Below, in pieces: positions 21,925-32,564 of a DNA stretch of 35,650 nucleotides. The DNA is taken from the NCBI RefSeq assembly GCF_014596515.1, contig NZ_MSJQ01000077.1, forward strand, positions 1 through 35,650, written 5' to 3'. Positions within the stretch are counted from its first letter, which is position 1. Each line of letters starts with the position of its first letter. The notes beneath the pieces were generated by a model. The model did not search any database. It was not told the origin of the DNA and was given only the letters and a program-made list of their open reading frames with translations. The stretch comes from Streptomyces sp. CBMA156. Its GTDB lineage: Bacteria; Actinomycetota; Actinomycetes; Streptomycetales; Streptomycetaceae. Made by a program: the position numbers and the translations under genes.

Positions 21925-22647
21925 ATGACCCGGGTGACGACCGCCTCCTCCCCTGCGCAAGCTGTCGAACCGGACCTCTGGCACCACTACGGCCGCGCCC
22001 GCGCCGACACCGACCGGACCGTCCCCGACACCTTCCGCTGGGTCTGGGCCCAGGACGACGGGCCAGGAGTCGAGGTGCTGGGTGACATCACCGGCCTCAT
22101 CGTGGCCGACCTCGGCGCGGGCGCCGCCCGTCATGCCGCGCACCTCGTCGCCCACCACGCCCCAGCCCGGGTCGATGCCATCGATGCCTCCCCCGCCCAG
22201 CACGCGATGGCCTGCGACCTCTACGGCCACCTCGCCCCGCACCTGCGCACGGTGCGCGCCGACGCGACCGCGCACCTGGAGGAGCATCCGGACGAATACG
22301 ACGTGCTCTACTCGGTGTTCGGCAGCCTCGACTTCGCCGACCCCCGCCGGCTGCTCCCGGCCGCTGCCCGCGCCCTGCGACCCGGCGGCCTGTTGACCGC
22401 CTCCACCCTGGGCCACTACCTCGGTGGAGCCTCCGCTGAGCCGGACGTCCAGCACGCTGACGTTCCGGCCCGGACCCCGGACGGCGCCCAGGCAACCATG
22501 CGCCGCTGGGTCCTCCAGGAGACCGTCTGGACGAAGCTGTTGGACGAGACGGGGTTCACGAAGATCAGTGTCGACCGGCTCCCTCCCACCGTACCGAGTA
22601 GACGCGCTGCCGACACCCTGCTTGTCTGCGCCTACCGTCAGCCCTGA
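21925..22647 (+). CDS. Class I SAM-dependent methyltransferase
   Basis: A 240-residue methyltransferase. SAM motif I is VADLGAGAARHAAHL, motif II the acidic end of VDAIDASPAQ, and the post-motifs are VRADATAHL, YDVLYSVFGSLDFADP and LRPGGLLTASTLG. The N-terminal segment (WHHYGRARADTDRTVPDTFR) and C-terminal WVLQETVWTKLLDETGFTKI resemble small-molecule methyltransferases of secondary metabolism. The ATG at 21925 is the best candidate but has only a weak binding site; earlier in-frame starts would add a poorly conserved tail. Substrate cannot be predicted. It is the last gene before the hut operon. Confidence 0.85.
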   Translation: MTRVTTASSPAQAVEPDLWHHYGRARADTDRTVPDTFRWVWAQDDGPGVEVLGDITGLIVADLGAGAARHAAHLVAHHAPARVDAIDASPAQHAMACDLYGHLAPHLRTVRADATAHLEEHPDEYDVLYSVFGSLDFADPRRLLPAAARALRPGGLLTASTLGHYLGGASAEPDVQHADVPARTPDGAQATMRRWVLQETVWTKLLDETGFTKISVDRLPPTVPSRRAADTLLVCAYRQP

Positions 22648-22706
22648 CGACCTCGGGAGATAGTGGCATCGGGGCGTGCGGCCGTTCCGGCAAGGCCCCG
22701 CAGCAC

Positions 22707-22740
22707 GTCGCCCCGTCGAGCTGGTGCTCGACGGGGCGAC
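22707..22740. terminator. Type X hairpin between methyltransferase and hutI
   Basis: A perfect 15-bp stem (GTCGCCCCGTCGAGC with 22726-22740) and TGGT loop between two converging genes. The 45 bases 22704-22748 are identical to 19415-19459. Directly after, TCCGGCGGC matches the first arm of the type Y hairpin, which is cut short at the hutI stop codon. Confidence 0.82.
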
Positions 22741-22757
22741 GCGAACTATCCGGCGGC

Positions 22758-23933
22758 TCAGACCTCGCGCACGCCCGCCCGCCAGACGGCCGCCGTCAGC
22801 GGCACGCCGGGGCGGTACGCCAGGTGTACATGCGACGGGGCGTCCAGCAGCAGCAGGTCCGCCCGCGCGCCGACCGCGATCGTCCCCACATCCGTCCGAC
22901 GCAGCGCCTGGGCGCCGCCCGCGGTGGCCGCCCAGACCGCCTCGTCCGGGGTCATCCCCATCTCCCGCACCGCGACCGCGATGCAGAACGCCATCGAACT
23001 CGTGAAGCTGGAGCCCGGGTTGCAGTCGGTGGACAGCGCCACCACCGCGCCCGCGTCCAGCAGCCGGCGCCCGCTCGGGTACGCGGCCCTGGTGGAGAAC
23101 TCCGCCCCTGGCAGCAGCGTCGCGACCGTCGCCGAACCCGCCAGCGCCGCCACGTCCTCGTCGGTCAGGTGGGTGCAGTGGTCCGCCGAGGCGGCCCCCA
23201 GCTCGACGGCCAGCTGCACGCCGGGCCCGTACGTGAGCTGGTTGGCGTGCACTCGCGGCGTGAGCCCCTTCTCGATGCCCGCCGTCAGCACCGCCCGCGC
23301 CTGATCCCCGTCGAACGCTCCCTTCTCGCAGAACACGTCCACCCAACGGGCGTGCGGCGCACAGGCGTCCAGCATCTCGCCGGTGACCAGGTCGACGTAC
23401 CCGGCCGGGTCCTCGGCGTACTCGGGGGCCACGATGTGCGCCCCCAGGTAGGTGGTCTCCGGGGTGTGCTCGGCGGCGATCCGCAGGGCGCGCGCCTCGT
23501 CCTCGACGGTCAGCCCGTAACCGGACTTGCACTCGATGGTCGTGGTGCCCTGGCGCACCGCCTCCCGGACGAACCGGGCCAGGTTGGCGTCCAGTTCGGC
23601 GTCGGACGCGGCCCGGGTGGCCGCCACCGTGGTCCTGATGCCGCCCGCCGTGTACGACTGCCCGGACATCCGGGCGTTGAACTCGGCGGTGCGGTCGCCC
23701 GCGAACACCAGGTGGGCGTGCGAGTCGACGAAGCCGGGCAGCAGGGCCCGGCCCCCGGCGTCGAAGCGCTCGTCCGCCGCCGGGGCGCCGGCCGCCGGGC
23801 CGACCCAGGCGACGGTGTCGCCGTCGACCACCACGGCCGCGTCGGTCAGCAGGCCGAGCGGCCCGTTGCCCTGTCCGAAGTCGTTGGTGACCAGGCTGCC
23901 GATGCCCGTGATCAAGGTGGTCCTGGAGCTCAA
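22758..23933 (-). CDS. hutI: Imidazolonepropionase
   Basis: A metal-dependent amidohydrolase of about 391 residues that opens imidazolone-5-propionate to N-formimino-L-glutamate, step three of histidine breakdown. The HxH metal site is [14 protein letters not shown] (His72, His74). [37 protein letters not shown] and [11 protein letters not shown] follow in the usual order. The frame stays open upstream to 24116, but that part lies inside hutF and does not resemble HutI. TTG at 23933 is the best start: GGAAGG lies 7 bases upstream. It is 34 bases behind hutF and last in the operon. Confidence 0.93.
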   Translation of the reverse strand: MSSRTTLITGIGSLVTNDFGQGNGPLGLLTDAAVVVDGDTVAWVGPAAGAPAADERFDAGGRALLPGFVDSHAHLVFAGDRTAEFNARMSGQSYTAGGIRTTVAATRAASDAELDANLARFVREAVRQGTTTIECKSGYGLTVEDEARALRIAAEHTPETTYLGAHIVAPEYAEDPAGYVDLVTGEMLDACAPHARWVDVFCEKGAFDGDQARAVLTAGIEKGLTPRVHANQLTYGPGVQLAVELGAASADHCTHLTDEDVAALAGSATVATLLPGAEFSTRAAYPSGRRLLDAGAVVALSTDCNPGSSFTSSMAFCIAVAVREMGMTPDEAVWAATAGGAQALRRTDVGTIAVGARADLLLLDAPSHVHLAYRPGVPLTAAVWRAGVREV

Positions 23934-23967
23934 GACAAGGCCTTCCGAAGGGGGTTCAGGGAACAGG

Positions 23968-25326
23968 TCAGCAGTCCAGCGCGCCGATCGCGGAGCGCAG
24001 CGCGCCCGGCACGTCGGCCACCAGCAGGTGCACGCCGTCGCGGACGACGTGCCGCCCGCCGACCACCAGGTGCCGCACGTCCGCCGCCGAGGCCGCGAAG
24101 ACCGCGATCTCGGCACCGAGCCGGGGCGGCGGGCCCGCCGTACGGACGGAGTCCAGCGCGATCACCGTGAAGTCGGCGAGCGCCCCGGCCTCGATCCGGC
24201 CGGCCTCCGGCCAGCCCAGCGAGGCGTGCCCGTCCTCGGTGCCGGCCCGCAGCAGCGCGTTGGCCGTCCAGTGGCCGCGGGTCCTGGTGCGCAGCCGCTC
24301 GTCCAGCTCCAGCGCGCGGGCCTCCTCGAACGGGTCGATCACCGCGTGGCTGTCGCTGCCCAGGGTGACCGGGGAGCCCGCCGAGGCGAGCCGGCGGGCC
24401 GGGCCGATGCCGTCCGCGAGGTCCCGCTCGGTGGTGGGGCACATGCAGACCGTGGTGGAGAAGTCGGTGAGCAGCCGGACGTCCTCGTCGGTCAGGTGGG
24501 TGGCGTGCACGGCCGAGGTGCGCGGGCCGAGCACGCCGTGGTCGGCGAGCAGCCGGGTCGGGGTGACGCCGTGCGCGGCGAGGCAGGCGTCGTTCTCGGC
24601 GGTCTGCTCGGACAGGTGGACGTGCAGCGGCGCCCGGCGCGTCGCCGCCCACTGCGCGACGGTGGCCAGCTGCTCGGCCGGGACGGCCCGCACCGAGTGG
24701 ACGGCCGCGCCGATCCGGACGTGTTCGCGCGGCTTGAGCGCGTCCGCCCGCACCGCCCAGGCCTGCGCGTCACCGTCGCTGAACCGCTGCTGCGGCCTGG
24801 TCGGTTCGGCGCCGAACCCGGAGGAGAGGTAGCAGGTGTCCAGCAGGGTGATCCGGATGCCGGCCCGGGCGGCGGCCTCGATCAGCGCCTCGCCCATCGC
24901 GTTCGGATCGGTGTAGCGGGCGCCGCCGGGCGCGTGGTGCAGGTAGTGGAACTCGCCGACGGCGGTGATGCCGGCCAGCGCCATCTCGGCGTAGACGGCG
25001 GTGGCGAGCTCCAGGTAGCTGTCCGGGTCCAGCGCTCCGGCGAACCGGTACATGGTGTCCCGCCAGGTCCAGAAGGTGCCGGAGCCGACCTGGACGTACC
25101 CGCGCAGCGCCCGGTGGAAGGCGTGCGAGTGGGCGTTGGCCTGGCCGGGCAGCAGCAGCCCGTCGAGCCGGACGGCGCCGGGCGGGCAGGGGCCGCTGTC
25201 CGGGGTGACGGCGGCGATCGTGCCGCCGGGGCCGGTGGTGATCAGCACCTCGCGCTCGACCGCCGGGCCGTTCACGCCCGGCAGCCAGGCGTGCTGCGCC
25301 CAGTACGTCGTCGGGGTCACTGACAC
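23968..25326 (-). CDS. hutF: Formimidoylglutamate deiminase
   Basis: An amidohydrolase of about 452 residues that turns N-formimino-L-glutamate into N-formyl-L-glutamate and ammonia, the branch of histidine breakdown used by pseudomonads and streptomycetes. The metal site starts with [14 protein letters not shown] (His66, His68). [35 protein letters not shown] and [17 protein letters not shown] follow. GTG at 25326 is preferred because GGAGGA lies 6 bases upstream, giving a 10-base overlap with the M20 gene. GTG at 25320, with a GTGA overlap but a 12-base spacer, is the alternative. Confidence 0.93.
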   Translation of the reverse strand: MSVTPTTYWAQHAWLPGVNGPAVEREVLITTGPGGTIAAVTPDSGPCPPGAVRLDGLLLPGQANAHSHAFHRALRGYVQVGSGTFWTWRDTMYRFAGALDPDSYLELATAVYAEMALAGITAVGEFHYLHHAPGGARYTDPNAMGEALIEAAARAGIRITLLDTCYLSSGFGAEPTRPQQRFSDGDAQAWAVRADALKPREHVRIGAAVHSVRAVPAEQLATVAQWAATRRAPLHVHLSEQTAENDACLAAHGVTPTRLLADHGVLGPRTSAVHATHLTDEDVRLLTDFSTTVCMCPTTERDLADGIGPARRLASAGSPVTLGSDSHAVIDPFEEARALELDERLRTRTRGHWTANALLRAGTEDGHASLGWPEAGRIEAGALADFTVIALDSVRTAGPPPRLGAEIAVFAASAADVRHLVVGGRHVVRDGVHLLVADVPGALRSAIGALDC

Positions 25327-26515
25327 GCCAGGTCCTCCAGTACGTCGGCGAGGGCGGCGACCCCGGCCAGGCAGTCGTCCTGCTCGGCGTGCTCGGCCGG
25401 GGAGTGCGAGACGCCGGTGGGGTTGCGCACGAACAGCATGGCGGTCGGGATCGCGGAGGCCAGGATCCCGGCGTCGTGTCCCGCGCCGGTGGGCAGCACC
25501 GGGGCGTCCAGCAGCCTGGCCAGCCGGTCGCGCAGCGGCCCGTCGAAGTCCACCACCGGGGTGTAGGACTCGCGGGTCAGCTCGACCCGGACGCCGTCGC
25601 GGTCGCCGCGCTCGGCGGCGGCCTGCTCGATCTCGGCGACCAGCGCCGTGAGGGTGCGCTCGTCGGCCGCCCTGGAGTCCAGCCAGCCGCGCACCAGCGA
25701 AGCGATCGCGTTGGTGCCGTTGGGCTCGACCGCGACCTTGCCGAAGGTGGCCAGCGCGCCCGCCTGCCTCGCCTTCTTGCGGGCGGCGAGGACGGTGTTG
25801 GCGTACGTCAGCATCGGGTCGCGGCGGTCCTCGATCCGGGTGGTGCCGGCGTGGTTGGCCTCGCCGTGGAAGTCGAACCGCCAGCGGCCGTGCGGCCAGA
25901 TCGCGCCGGCCACGCCGACCGGCTGCCCCTCGGCGAGGCTGCGGCCCTGTTCGACGTGGAGTTCGACGAAAGCGCCGATCCTGGCCAGCCGGCCGTCGTC
26001 CGCGCCGATCGCGGTCGGGTCGTAGCCGGCCCGCTCCATCGCGTCGGGCAGCCGGACGCCGTCGGCGTCGCGCAGCTCGTACGCCTGCTCCGGCGACAGC
26101 ACCCCGGCGGTCAGCCGGGAGCCGATGCAGGCCACGCCGAACCGGGCGCCCTCCTCGTCGCCGAAGTTGACGATCGCCAGGGGCTTGCCGAACTCGGCTC
26201 CGCGGGCGCGCAGTTCGTCCAGCGCGGCGAAGGCGGAGACCACGCCGAGCGGGCCGTCGAAGGCGCCGCCGTCCGGGACGGAGTCCAGGTGCGAGCCGGT
26301 GACCACCGCCCCCGGCGCGTTCCGGTCGCCCAGCCAGGCCCACTGGTTGCCGTTGCGGTCCAGCTCGTACGTCAGGCCGCGGTCGCGGGCCTGCTGCTCG
26401 AACCAGGCGCGGCACTCGGCGTCGGCGGAGTTCCAGGCGAAGCGGCGGTAGCCGCCGGAGGAGGCGGCGCGGCCCACCGGGAGCAGCTCCGCCCACATCT
26501 CCTCGAAGGAGGCCG

Positions 26516-26519
<4 letters not shown>
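25317..26519 (-). CDS. M20-family amidohydrolase (allantoate amidohydrolase-like), candidate formylglutamate hydrolase
   Basis: A 400-residue M20 metallopeptidase-fold enzyme of the allantoate/N-carbamoyl-amino-acid hydrolase group. Metal ligands are visible: His77 in TGSHLDSVP, Asp88 in GAFDGPLG, the Glu pair in [11 protein letters not shown], His188 in FVELHVEQG, and a late GHDAG with His. GTG at 26519 overlaps the hutU stop as GTGA, and its own stop overlaps the hutF start, so it is locked inside the histidine operon. Sequence alone would suggest allantoate, but no other purine-degradation gene is here. The missing deformylase step makes N-formylglutamate the more likely substrate (inference). 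Confidence 0.9.
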
Positions 26520-28204
<1,685 letters not shown>

Positions 28205-28239
28205 GTCCCGGCCTCCCTGCGGATGAATTCATTCAAGCT

Positions 28240-28265
28240 TTGTTTGGCTGAATATATCTAAACAA
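28240..28265. promoter_or_regulatory. AT-rich inverted repeat in the hutU promoter region, candidate operator
   Basis: TTGTTTGG (28240-28247) and CTAAACAA (28258-28265) match at 7 of 8 positions as inverted arms around a 10-base AT centre that contains TATATT read on the minus strand, a good -10 box. The neighbouring ATGAATTCAT (28223-28232) is a perfect 10-bp palindrome. This is the most AT-rich patch of the right half and fits control of the hut operon; a regulator is not proven. Confidence 0.5.
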
Positions 28266-28385
28266 CCACCTTTCGACCAGACCCCGAACCAATCCGATCA
28301 GTCACCGCACCGGCCGACTTGGCTCGCTAGCCTGAACCCGGCGAACACCAGCCACTCGGCCCAGCGCCGGGGAGCGGAGGACACG

Positions 28386-28958
28386 ATGACGGCCATCACC
28401 GTGCGGCCCGGCAGGCTCCGAGACGTGGCGGAGGAGATCGAGCGGAGCACGGGACTTCGCGCCCAGATCATCGGAGGAACCCTGCTGATGTCCCCGCCTC
28501 CCCGCGGCAAGCACGCGGGGACCGTGCGACGGCTGCGCATCCAGCTGGACCCCCGCCTGCCGGCCGACCTGGGCACCTACGAAGTGTCGTCCATCTACAT
28601 GCCGGGCAACGACGAGGACTACGCCACACCCGACCTGATCGTCCTCCCCGTCGACTGGGAGAACGACGACCGATGGCTCGCCGATCCCCATGAGGCAGCC
28701 CTCGTCGTCGAGGTGATCTCCAATTCGGAGGGAGTGAAGGCCGTCGCCACCAAGACGGACTGGTACGCGAGCGCCGGTGCCGTGGCCCTGCTCGCGCTCG
28801 ACCCGCGCAACGGCACCTGGACGTTCTACACCCACCCTCGTAACGGGGCGTACCAAGGCATCCTGCACGGCAAGTACGGCGAGCCCGTCCCGCTGCCCGC
28901 GCCACTGCCCGCCGAGCTGGACACCTCCGGCCTTCCGCTGTACGCGCCCCGCGACTGA
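28386..28958 (+). CDS. Uma2-family protein (PD-(D/E)XK nuclease fold)
   Basis: A 190-residue protein of the Uma2 (DUF820) family, abundant in actinobacteria and cyanobacteria and predicted to have a restriction-endonuclease-like fold. The fold's motif is visible: YATPDLIVLPVDW, then ALVVEVISNSE, then a lysine in AVATKTDWYASAGA, that is PD...E-x-(S/V)...K. The N-terminus has the family's GLRAQIIGGTLLMSPPP. GGAGGA lies 6 bases before the ATG, and TAGCCT at 28328-28333 may be its -10. It is divergent from hutU. Nuclease activity is predicted from the fold, not shown. Confidence 0.88.
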   Translation: MTAITVRPGRLRDVAEEIERSTGLRAQIIGGTLLMSPPPRGKHAGTVRRLRIQLDPRLPADLGTYEVSSIYMPGNDEDYATPDLIVLPVDWENDDRWLADPHEAALVVEVISNSEGVKAVATKTDWYASAGAVALLALDPRNGTWTFYTHPRNGAYQGILHGKYGEPVPLPAPLPAELDTSGLPLYAPRD

Positions 28959-28959
28959 C

Positions 28960-29280
28960 TCAGGCCGCCGCGCCGCCGTCCCAGTCGATGCCGATCTCGG
29001 CGAGCCAGCGGCGGTCCTCGGCGTCGGGGGCGGGCGGGGACGGCGGGCGGGGGATGTTCTGGACGGGGCCGAGGCCGTACTTCTCGGCGGCCGCGGCGGC
29101 CCTGGCCTCGGGTTCGATGACGCCGACGTGGACGGCGGACTCGTCGCCCGGGTCGAGGACGGTCAGTTCGGGATCGGGCAGCCGCCGCAGGGTGACGCGG
29201 CGTCCGCAGGCGGGGCAGGACCATTCGTCGGCACCCGAGGACAGCCGGGCGACGAACTTCATCTCGTGGATCACGCGCAT
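28960..29280 (-). CDS. Small hypothetical protein with a CxxC motif
   Basis: A 106-residue protein starting MRVIHEMKFVARLSSG, with WSCPACGRRVTLRRLPDPE (a single CxxC pair), and a Pro/Ala-rich tail ending WLAEIGIDWDGGAAA. One Cys pair could form half a zinc site across a dimer. An AGGGGGTG binding site lies 7 bases before the ATG. Its stop is only one base from the stop of the converging Uma2 gene. It lies 67 bases behind the RpiR-type regulator on the same strand and may share its transcript. No family recognised. Confidence 0.75.
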   Translation of the reverse strand: MRVIHEMKFVARLSSGADEWSCPACGRRVTLRRLPDPELTVLDPGDESAVHVGVIEPEARAAAAAEKYGLGPVQNIPRPPSPPAPDAEDRRWLAEIGIDWDGGAAA

Positions 29281-29347
29281 GGGTGGCACCCCCTGCCGTA
29301 GGGGATGCCCGGGTCTGTGGCGAGTACTCCCCCGCCCCGGGCCGGCT

Positions 29348-30217
29348 CTATTCCAGGAAGAGCCCGCGCGCCGCCGCCGAGTGCTCGATCGCCTCCAACC
29401 GGGCTTCCGCACCCGGGAGTTCGTCGCACATCGACTGGAGCAGCACCCGGCCGAGCATCATCGGCGCGCACGCGGTGTCGAAGACCAGCCCGGTGCCGAC
29501 GGCGGCCGGCAGCATCAGGTCGGACAGCTTGGCGACCGGCGCGAAGGCGCTGTCTGCCACGGTGAGCACCGTCAGCCCGCATTCCCTGGCCACCGTCAGC
29601 GCGTCCATCAGCTCCCGCGGGTAGCGCGGCAGCGCGAAGCAGAGCAGCGCGCTGGCCCCGGCCGCCCTGGCCTGCTCCAGCCGGTCGGCGAGCATGCTGC
29701 CGCCCTCGTCCAGCAGCCGGATGTCCGGGTGCACCTTGGCGGCGAAGTAGGCGAAGCCGCGCGCCTGCGCCGAGGCGGCCCGCAGGCCGAGCACCGGCAG
29801 CGGGCTGGAGGCGGCGAGCAGCCGGGCGGCCCGGGTGATCGGCTCCGGGTCGGCGAGGAGTTCGGCGAGGTGGCGCAGGTGCGCGATCTCCGCGAGCACG
29901 GCCTGCTGGTGTTCGTTGCGCACCGCGTCGTCCTGGGTCTCCGGCGCGCCCTGCTCGCCCCCGCCGAGTTCGCGCAGCTGCTTGCGCAGCGCCGGGTACC
30001 CGTCGTATCCGAGCGCGACGGCGAAGCGGGTGACGGACGGCTGGCTGACGCCCGCGAGTTCGGCGACCTCCACGCTGGACAGGAACGGCGCCTCGGTGGC
30101 GTGCCGCACCAGCGAGTGGGCGATCCGGCGCTGGGTCGGCGTCAGCCGGTGGCCCTCGAACAGCTGGAGCAGCCGGGCGGAGGGGCCGACGCTGCCGGCC
30201 TCGTCGGTGGCGGTCAT
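29348..30217 (-). CDS. RpiR/MurR-family transcriptional regulator
   Basis: A 289-residue regulator with an N-terminal HTH (about residues 25-85: RRIAHSLVRHATEAPFLSSV, then AELAGVSQPSVTRFAVALGY) and a C-terminal SIS domain (about 125-270) that normally binds a phosphosugar: PLPVLGLRAASAQARGFAYF, and ALLCFALPRYPRELMDAL. The motif order and length are standard. It sits between hutU and hutH and could regulate the hut genes, although a sugar-phosphate ligand does not fit histidine breakdown in an obvious way. Its own upstream region has paired AAGACGTC repeats. Confidence 0.92.
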   Translation of the reverse strand: MTATDEAGSVGPSARLLQLFEGHRLTPTQRRIAHSLVRHATEAPFLSSVEVAELAGVSQPSVTRFAVALGYDGYPALRKQLRELGGGEQGAPETQDDAVRNEHQQAVLAEIAHLRHLAELLADPEPITRAARLLAASSPLPVLGLRAASAQARGFAYFAAKVHPDIRLLDEGGSMLADRLEQARAAGASALLCFALPRYPRELMDALTVARECGLTVLTVADSAFAPVAKLSDLMLPAAVGTGLVFDTACAPMMLGRVLLQSMCDELPGAEARLEAIEHSAAARGLFLE

Positions 30218-30241
30218 CAGCGGTACCTCCGGGTGCGAGCG

Positions 30242-30416
30242 GTTCGGACGACGACTGTGCAGCAGCGCGCCGCGGCTGGCAAAGACGTCTCGTACGGCGG
30301 GACGCCCCGTAAGACGTCCCGAGGATCGGATGGTTCGGGGAGTTCGGACGGTTCGGACGGATCCGACCGGCCCCGGCGGGTCCGGTGGCCGCCGGAAGGG
30401 TCCCGGTGGCCACCGG
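30242..30416. repeat. Repeat-rich intergenic region upstream of the RpiR-type gene
   Basis: The 302-base gap between divergent genes (30218-30519) has no coding sequence but holds several repeats: GTTCGGACG three times (30242-30250, 30342-30350, 30351-30359); AAGACGTC twice (30282-30289, 30311-30318), 29 bases apart; and two tandem palindromic units, TCCGGTGGCCGCCGGA (30381-30396, one mismatch) and CCGGTGGCCACCGG (30403-30416, perfect). The AAGACGTC pair, nearest the regulator start, is the best candidate for autoregulation. Confidence 0.5.
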
Positions 30417-30519
30417 ACGGCCGCTCCGGGTCGGGGAAACCCTGATTTGTCCCTGAGCCCGCCCGGATTCCTCCGCGAACGGATGGACCGGACACCCCGT
30501 CGGGCCCCACTCTGGGTCC

Positions 30520-30945
30520 ATGGACACTCGTCAGGACGAACTGCGGCGCGACCTCGACGCCACCCTCCAGGCCCGCAAGGAGCTCGGCAAGGAGTACGAG
30601 GACGAACTCGTCGACTCCTTCATGAAGCGGCTGGACGCCCGGCTGAACGCCCGGGTCGAACGTTCGGTGGCCGAGCGGATGGACGACTACGAGTCGCCGT
30701 CCCGGCAGCGGAGCCACTCCCGCCGCTCCGGCTCCGGCAAGCGCTCCAGCACCGGACTCGCGGTGACCTCGCTGGCCCTCGGCATCCCGCTGACGGCGAT
30801 CGCGGGCAGCCCGGAGAACGGCGGCTTCGCCGGCCTGGTGGTCTGCTGGGCGGGCATCGTCGGGGTCAACCTCGCCGCCGCCCTGGGCGAGCTGCGCAAC
30901 CGGCGGACCCCCGCCGAGCGGTCGCCGCGGAGCGACTGGGACTGA
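30520..30945 (+). CDS. Small membrane protein with basic coiled N-terminal region
   Basis: A 141-residue protein. Residues 1-55 are highly charged and helical (ELRRDLDATLQARKELGKEY), with heptad-like spacing that could form a coiled coil. A Ser/Arg/Lys-rich linker follows. Two hydrophobic helices lie at about 78-97 (LAVTSLALGIPLTAIAG) and 103-122 (FAGLVVCWAGIVGVNLAAAL), ending in a basic tail. The layout suggests an inner-membrane protein with its N-terminal part in the cytoplasm. No family name is recognised. It converges on hutH with a 28-base gap. Confidence 0.75.
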   Translation: MDTRQDELRRDLDATLQARKELGKEYEDELVDSFMKRLDARLNARVERSVAERMDDYESPSRQRSHSRRSGSGKRSSTGLAVTSLALGIPLTAIAGSPENGGFAGLVVCWAGIVGVNLAAALGELRNRRTPAERSPRSDWD

Positions 30946-30973
30946 GCCCCCGTCACCCCGCGGCGGCGCCATC

Positions 30974-32557
30974 TCAGGCCAGCGGTCCGGTGACCCGCTC
31001 GACCGCCCGCACCAGGTCGCCGGAGGCGACCAGCGCGGCGGCCGCCTCCAGGTCCGGCGACAGGAAGCGGTCGCGGCGGGCGCCGCCGACCCCCGCCTCC
31101 CGGGCGACGGCCATCGCGGCCGCGGTGGCCGGGGCGAGCCCGCCCGCCCCGTCGGCCTGCTGACGGATCTCCAGCGCGCGGGCACTGGCGGTGAGCTCGA
31201 CGGCCAGGATGCGGCCGAGGTTGGCCACCGCCTGGCGCAGCTTGCGCGCGGCCGACCAGCCCATCGACACGTGGTCCTCCTGCATCGCGGAGGACGGGAT
31301 CGAGTCGACCGAGGCCGGGACGGCGAGCCGCTTGTTCTCGCTGACCAGTGCCGCCTGGGTGTACTGGGCGATCATCAGGCCGGAGTCCACGCCCGGGTCG
31401 TCGGCCAGGAAGGCCGGCAGGCCGTGCGAGCGGGCCTTGTCGAGCAGCCGGTCGGTGCGGCGCTCGGAGATGGAGCCGAGGTCGGCGGCGGCGATGGCGA
31501 GGAAGTCCAGCACGTACGCGACCGGGGCGCCGTGGAAGTTGCCGTTGGACTCCACCCGGCCGTCCGGCAGCACCACCGGGTTGTCCACCGAGGCGGCCAG
31601 CTCGCGCGAGGCGACCAGCCGGGCGTGCGCCAGGGTGTCCCGGCCGGCGCCGGCCACCTGCGGGGCGCAGCGGATCGAGTACGCGTCCTGGACCCGCGGC
31701 GCGTCGTCCTGGTGGTGGCCGGTGAGGCCGGAGTCCTTGAGGACGGCCAGCATGTTGGCGGCGCTCAGCGCCTGGCCCGGGTGCGGGCGGATCGGGGCGT
31801 GCAGCTCGGGGGCGAGCACCTTGTCGGTGCCGAGCAGGGCCTCCAGGCTCATCGCGGCGGTGATGTCGGCGGTGGTGAACAGCCGCTGGAGGTCGGCGAT
31901 GGCCATCACCAGCATGCCGAGCATGCCGTCGGTGCCGTTGATGAGGGCGAGGCCCTCCTTCTCCAGCAGCTCGACCGGCTCGATCCCGGCCTCGGCGAGC
32001 AGCTCGGCGACGGGCCTCTCCTCGCCGTCCGGGCCGGTGGCGGTGCCCTCGCCCATCAGGACCAGCGCGCAGTGCGACAGCGGCGCGAGGTCGCCGGAGC
32101 AGCCGAGCGAGCCGAACTCCCGCACCACCGGGGTGATGCCCGCGTTGAGCAGGGCGGCCATGGTCTGCGCGACCAGCGGCCGGACTCCGGTGCGGCCGGA
32201 GGCCAGCGTCTTCATCCGCAGGAACATCAGCGCGCGGACCACCTCGCGCTCGACCGCGGGCCCCATGCCGGCGGCGTGCGAGCGCACCAGCGACCGCTGC
32301 AGCTGGGCGCGCAGCTCGGGGCTGATGTGGCGGACGGCGAGCGCGCCGAAGCCGGTCGACACGCCGTAGACGGGGCGGGGCTCGGCCGCGAGGGCGTCGA
32401 TCCGCGCCCGGGAGGCCGCCATCTCGGCCTGGGCGTCGGGGCCGATCTCGACCCGGGCGTTGCCCCGGGCGACGGCCAGGACGTCCTCGGCACTGACGTC
32501 GGCCTTGCCGACCAGGACCAGCGGAGCGTCGGGGGCCACAGCACTGTGCATATCCAT
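30974..32557 (-). CDS. hutH: Histidine ammonia-lyase
   Basis: A 527-residue lyase that removes ammonia from L-histidine to give urocanate, the first step of the pathway. The MIO electrophile forms from Cys153-Ser154-Gly155 in GSLGCSGDLAPLSH; Streptomyces enzymes carry Cys where most others have Ala. VYGVSTGFGALA, NGTDGMLGMLV, VDNPVVLPDGRVESNGNFHG and SIPSSAMQEDHVSMGW are standard blocks. Of several starts, ATG 32557 (MDMHS) fits Streptomyces homologues and lies 7 bases after a -10 box. It is about 2.8 kb from the rest of the hut operon. Confidence 0.96.
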   Translation of the reverse strand: MDMHSAVAPDAPLVLVGKADVSAEDVLAVARGNARVEIGPDAQAEMAASRARIDALAAEPRPVYGVSTGFGALAVRHISPELRAQLQRSLVRSHAAGMGPAVEREVVRALMFLRMKTLASGRTGVRPLVAQTMAALLNAGITPVVREFGSLGCSGDLAPLSHCALVLMGEGTATGPDGEERPVAELLAEAGIEPVELLEKEGLALINGTDGMLGMLVMAIADLQRLFTTADITAAMSLEALLGTDKVLAPELHAPIRPHPGQALSAANMLAVLKDSGLTGHHQDDAPRVQDAYSIRCAPQVAGAGRDTLAHARLVASRELAASVDNPVVLPDGRVESNGNFHGAPVAYVLDFLAIAAADLGSISERRTDRLLDKARSHGLPAFLADDPGVDSGLMIAQYTQAALVSENKRLAVPASVDSIPSSAMQEDHVSMGWSAARKLRQAVANLGRILAVELTASARALEIRQQADGAGGLAPATAAAMAVAREAGVGGARRDRFLSPDLEAAAALVASGDLVRAVERVTGPLA

Positions 32558-32564
32558 ATACACC

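Noticed and set aside
23934..24116. Longer hutI beginning at 24116
   Set aside because: The extra 61 residues overlap hutF, are Arg/Ser-rich and do not resemble HutI. TTG at 23933 has a ribosome binding site.
30342..30359. Possible CRISPR-like repeats
   Set aside because: Nine-base units in direct tandem without spacers, and no cas genes.
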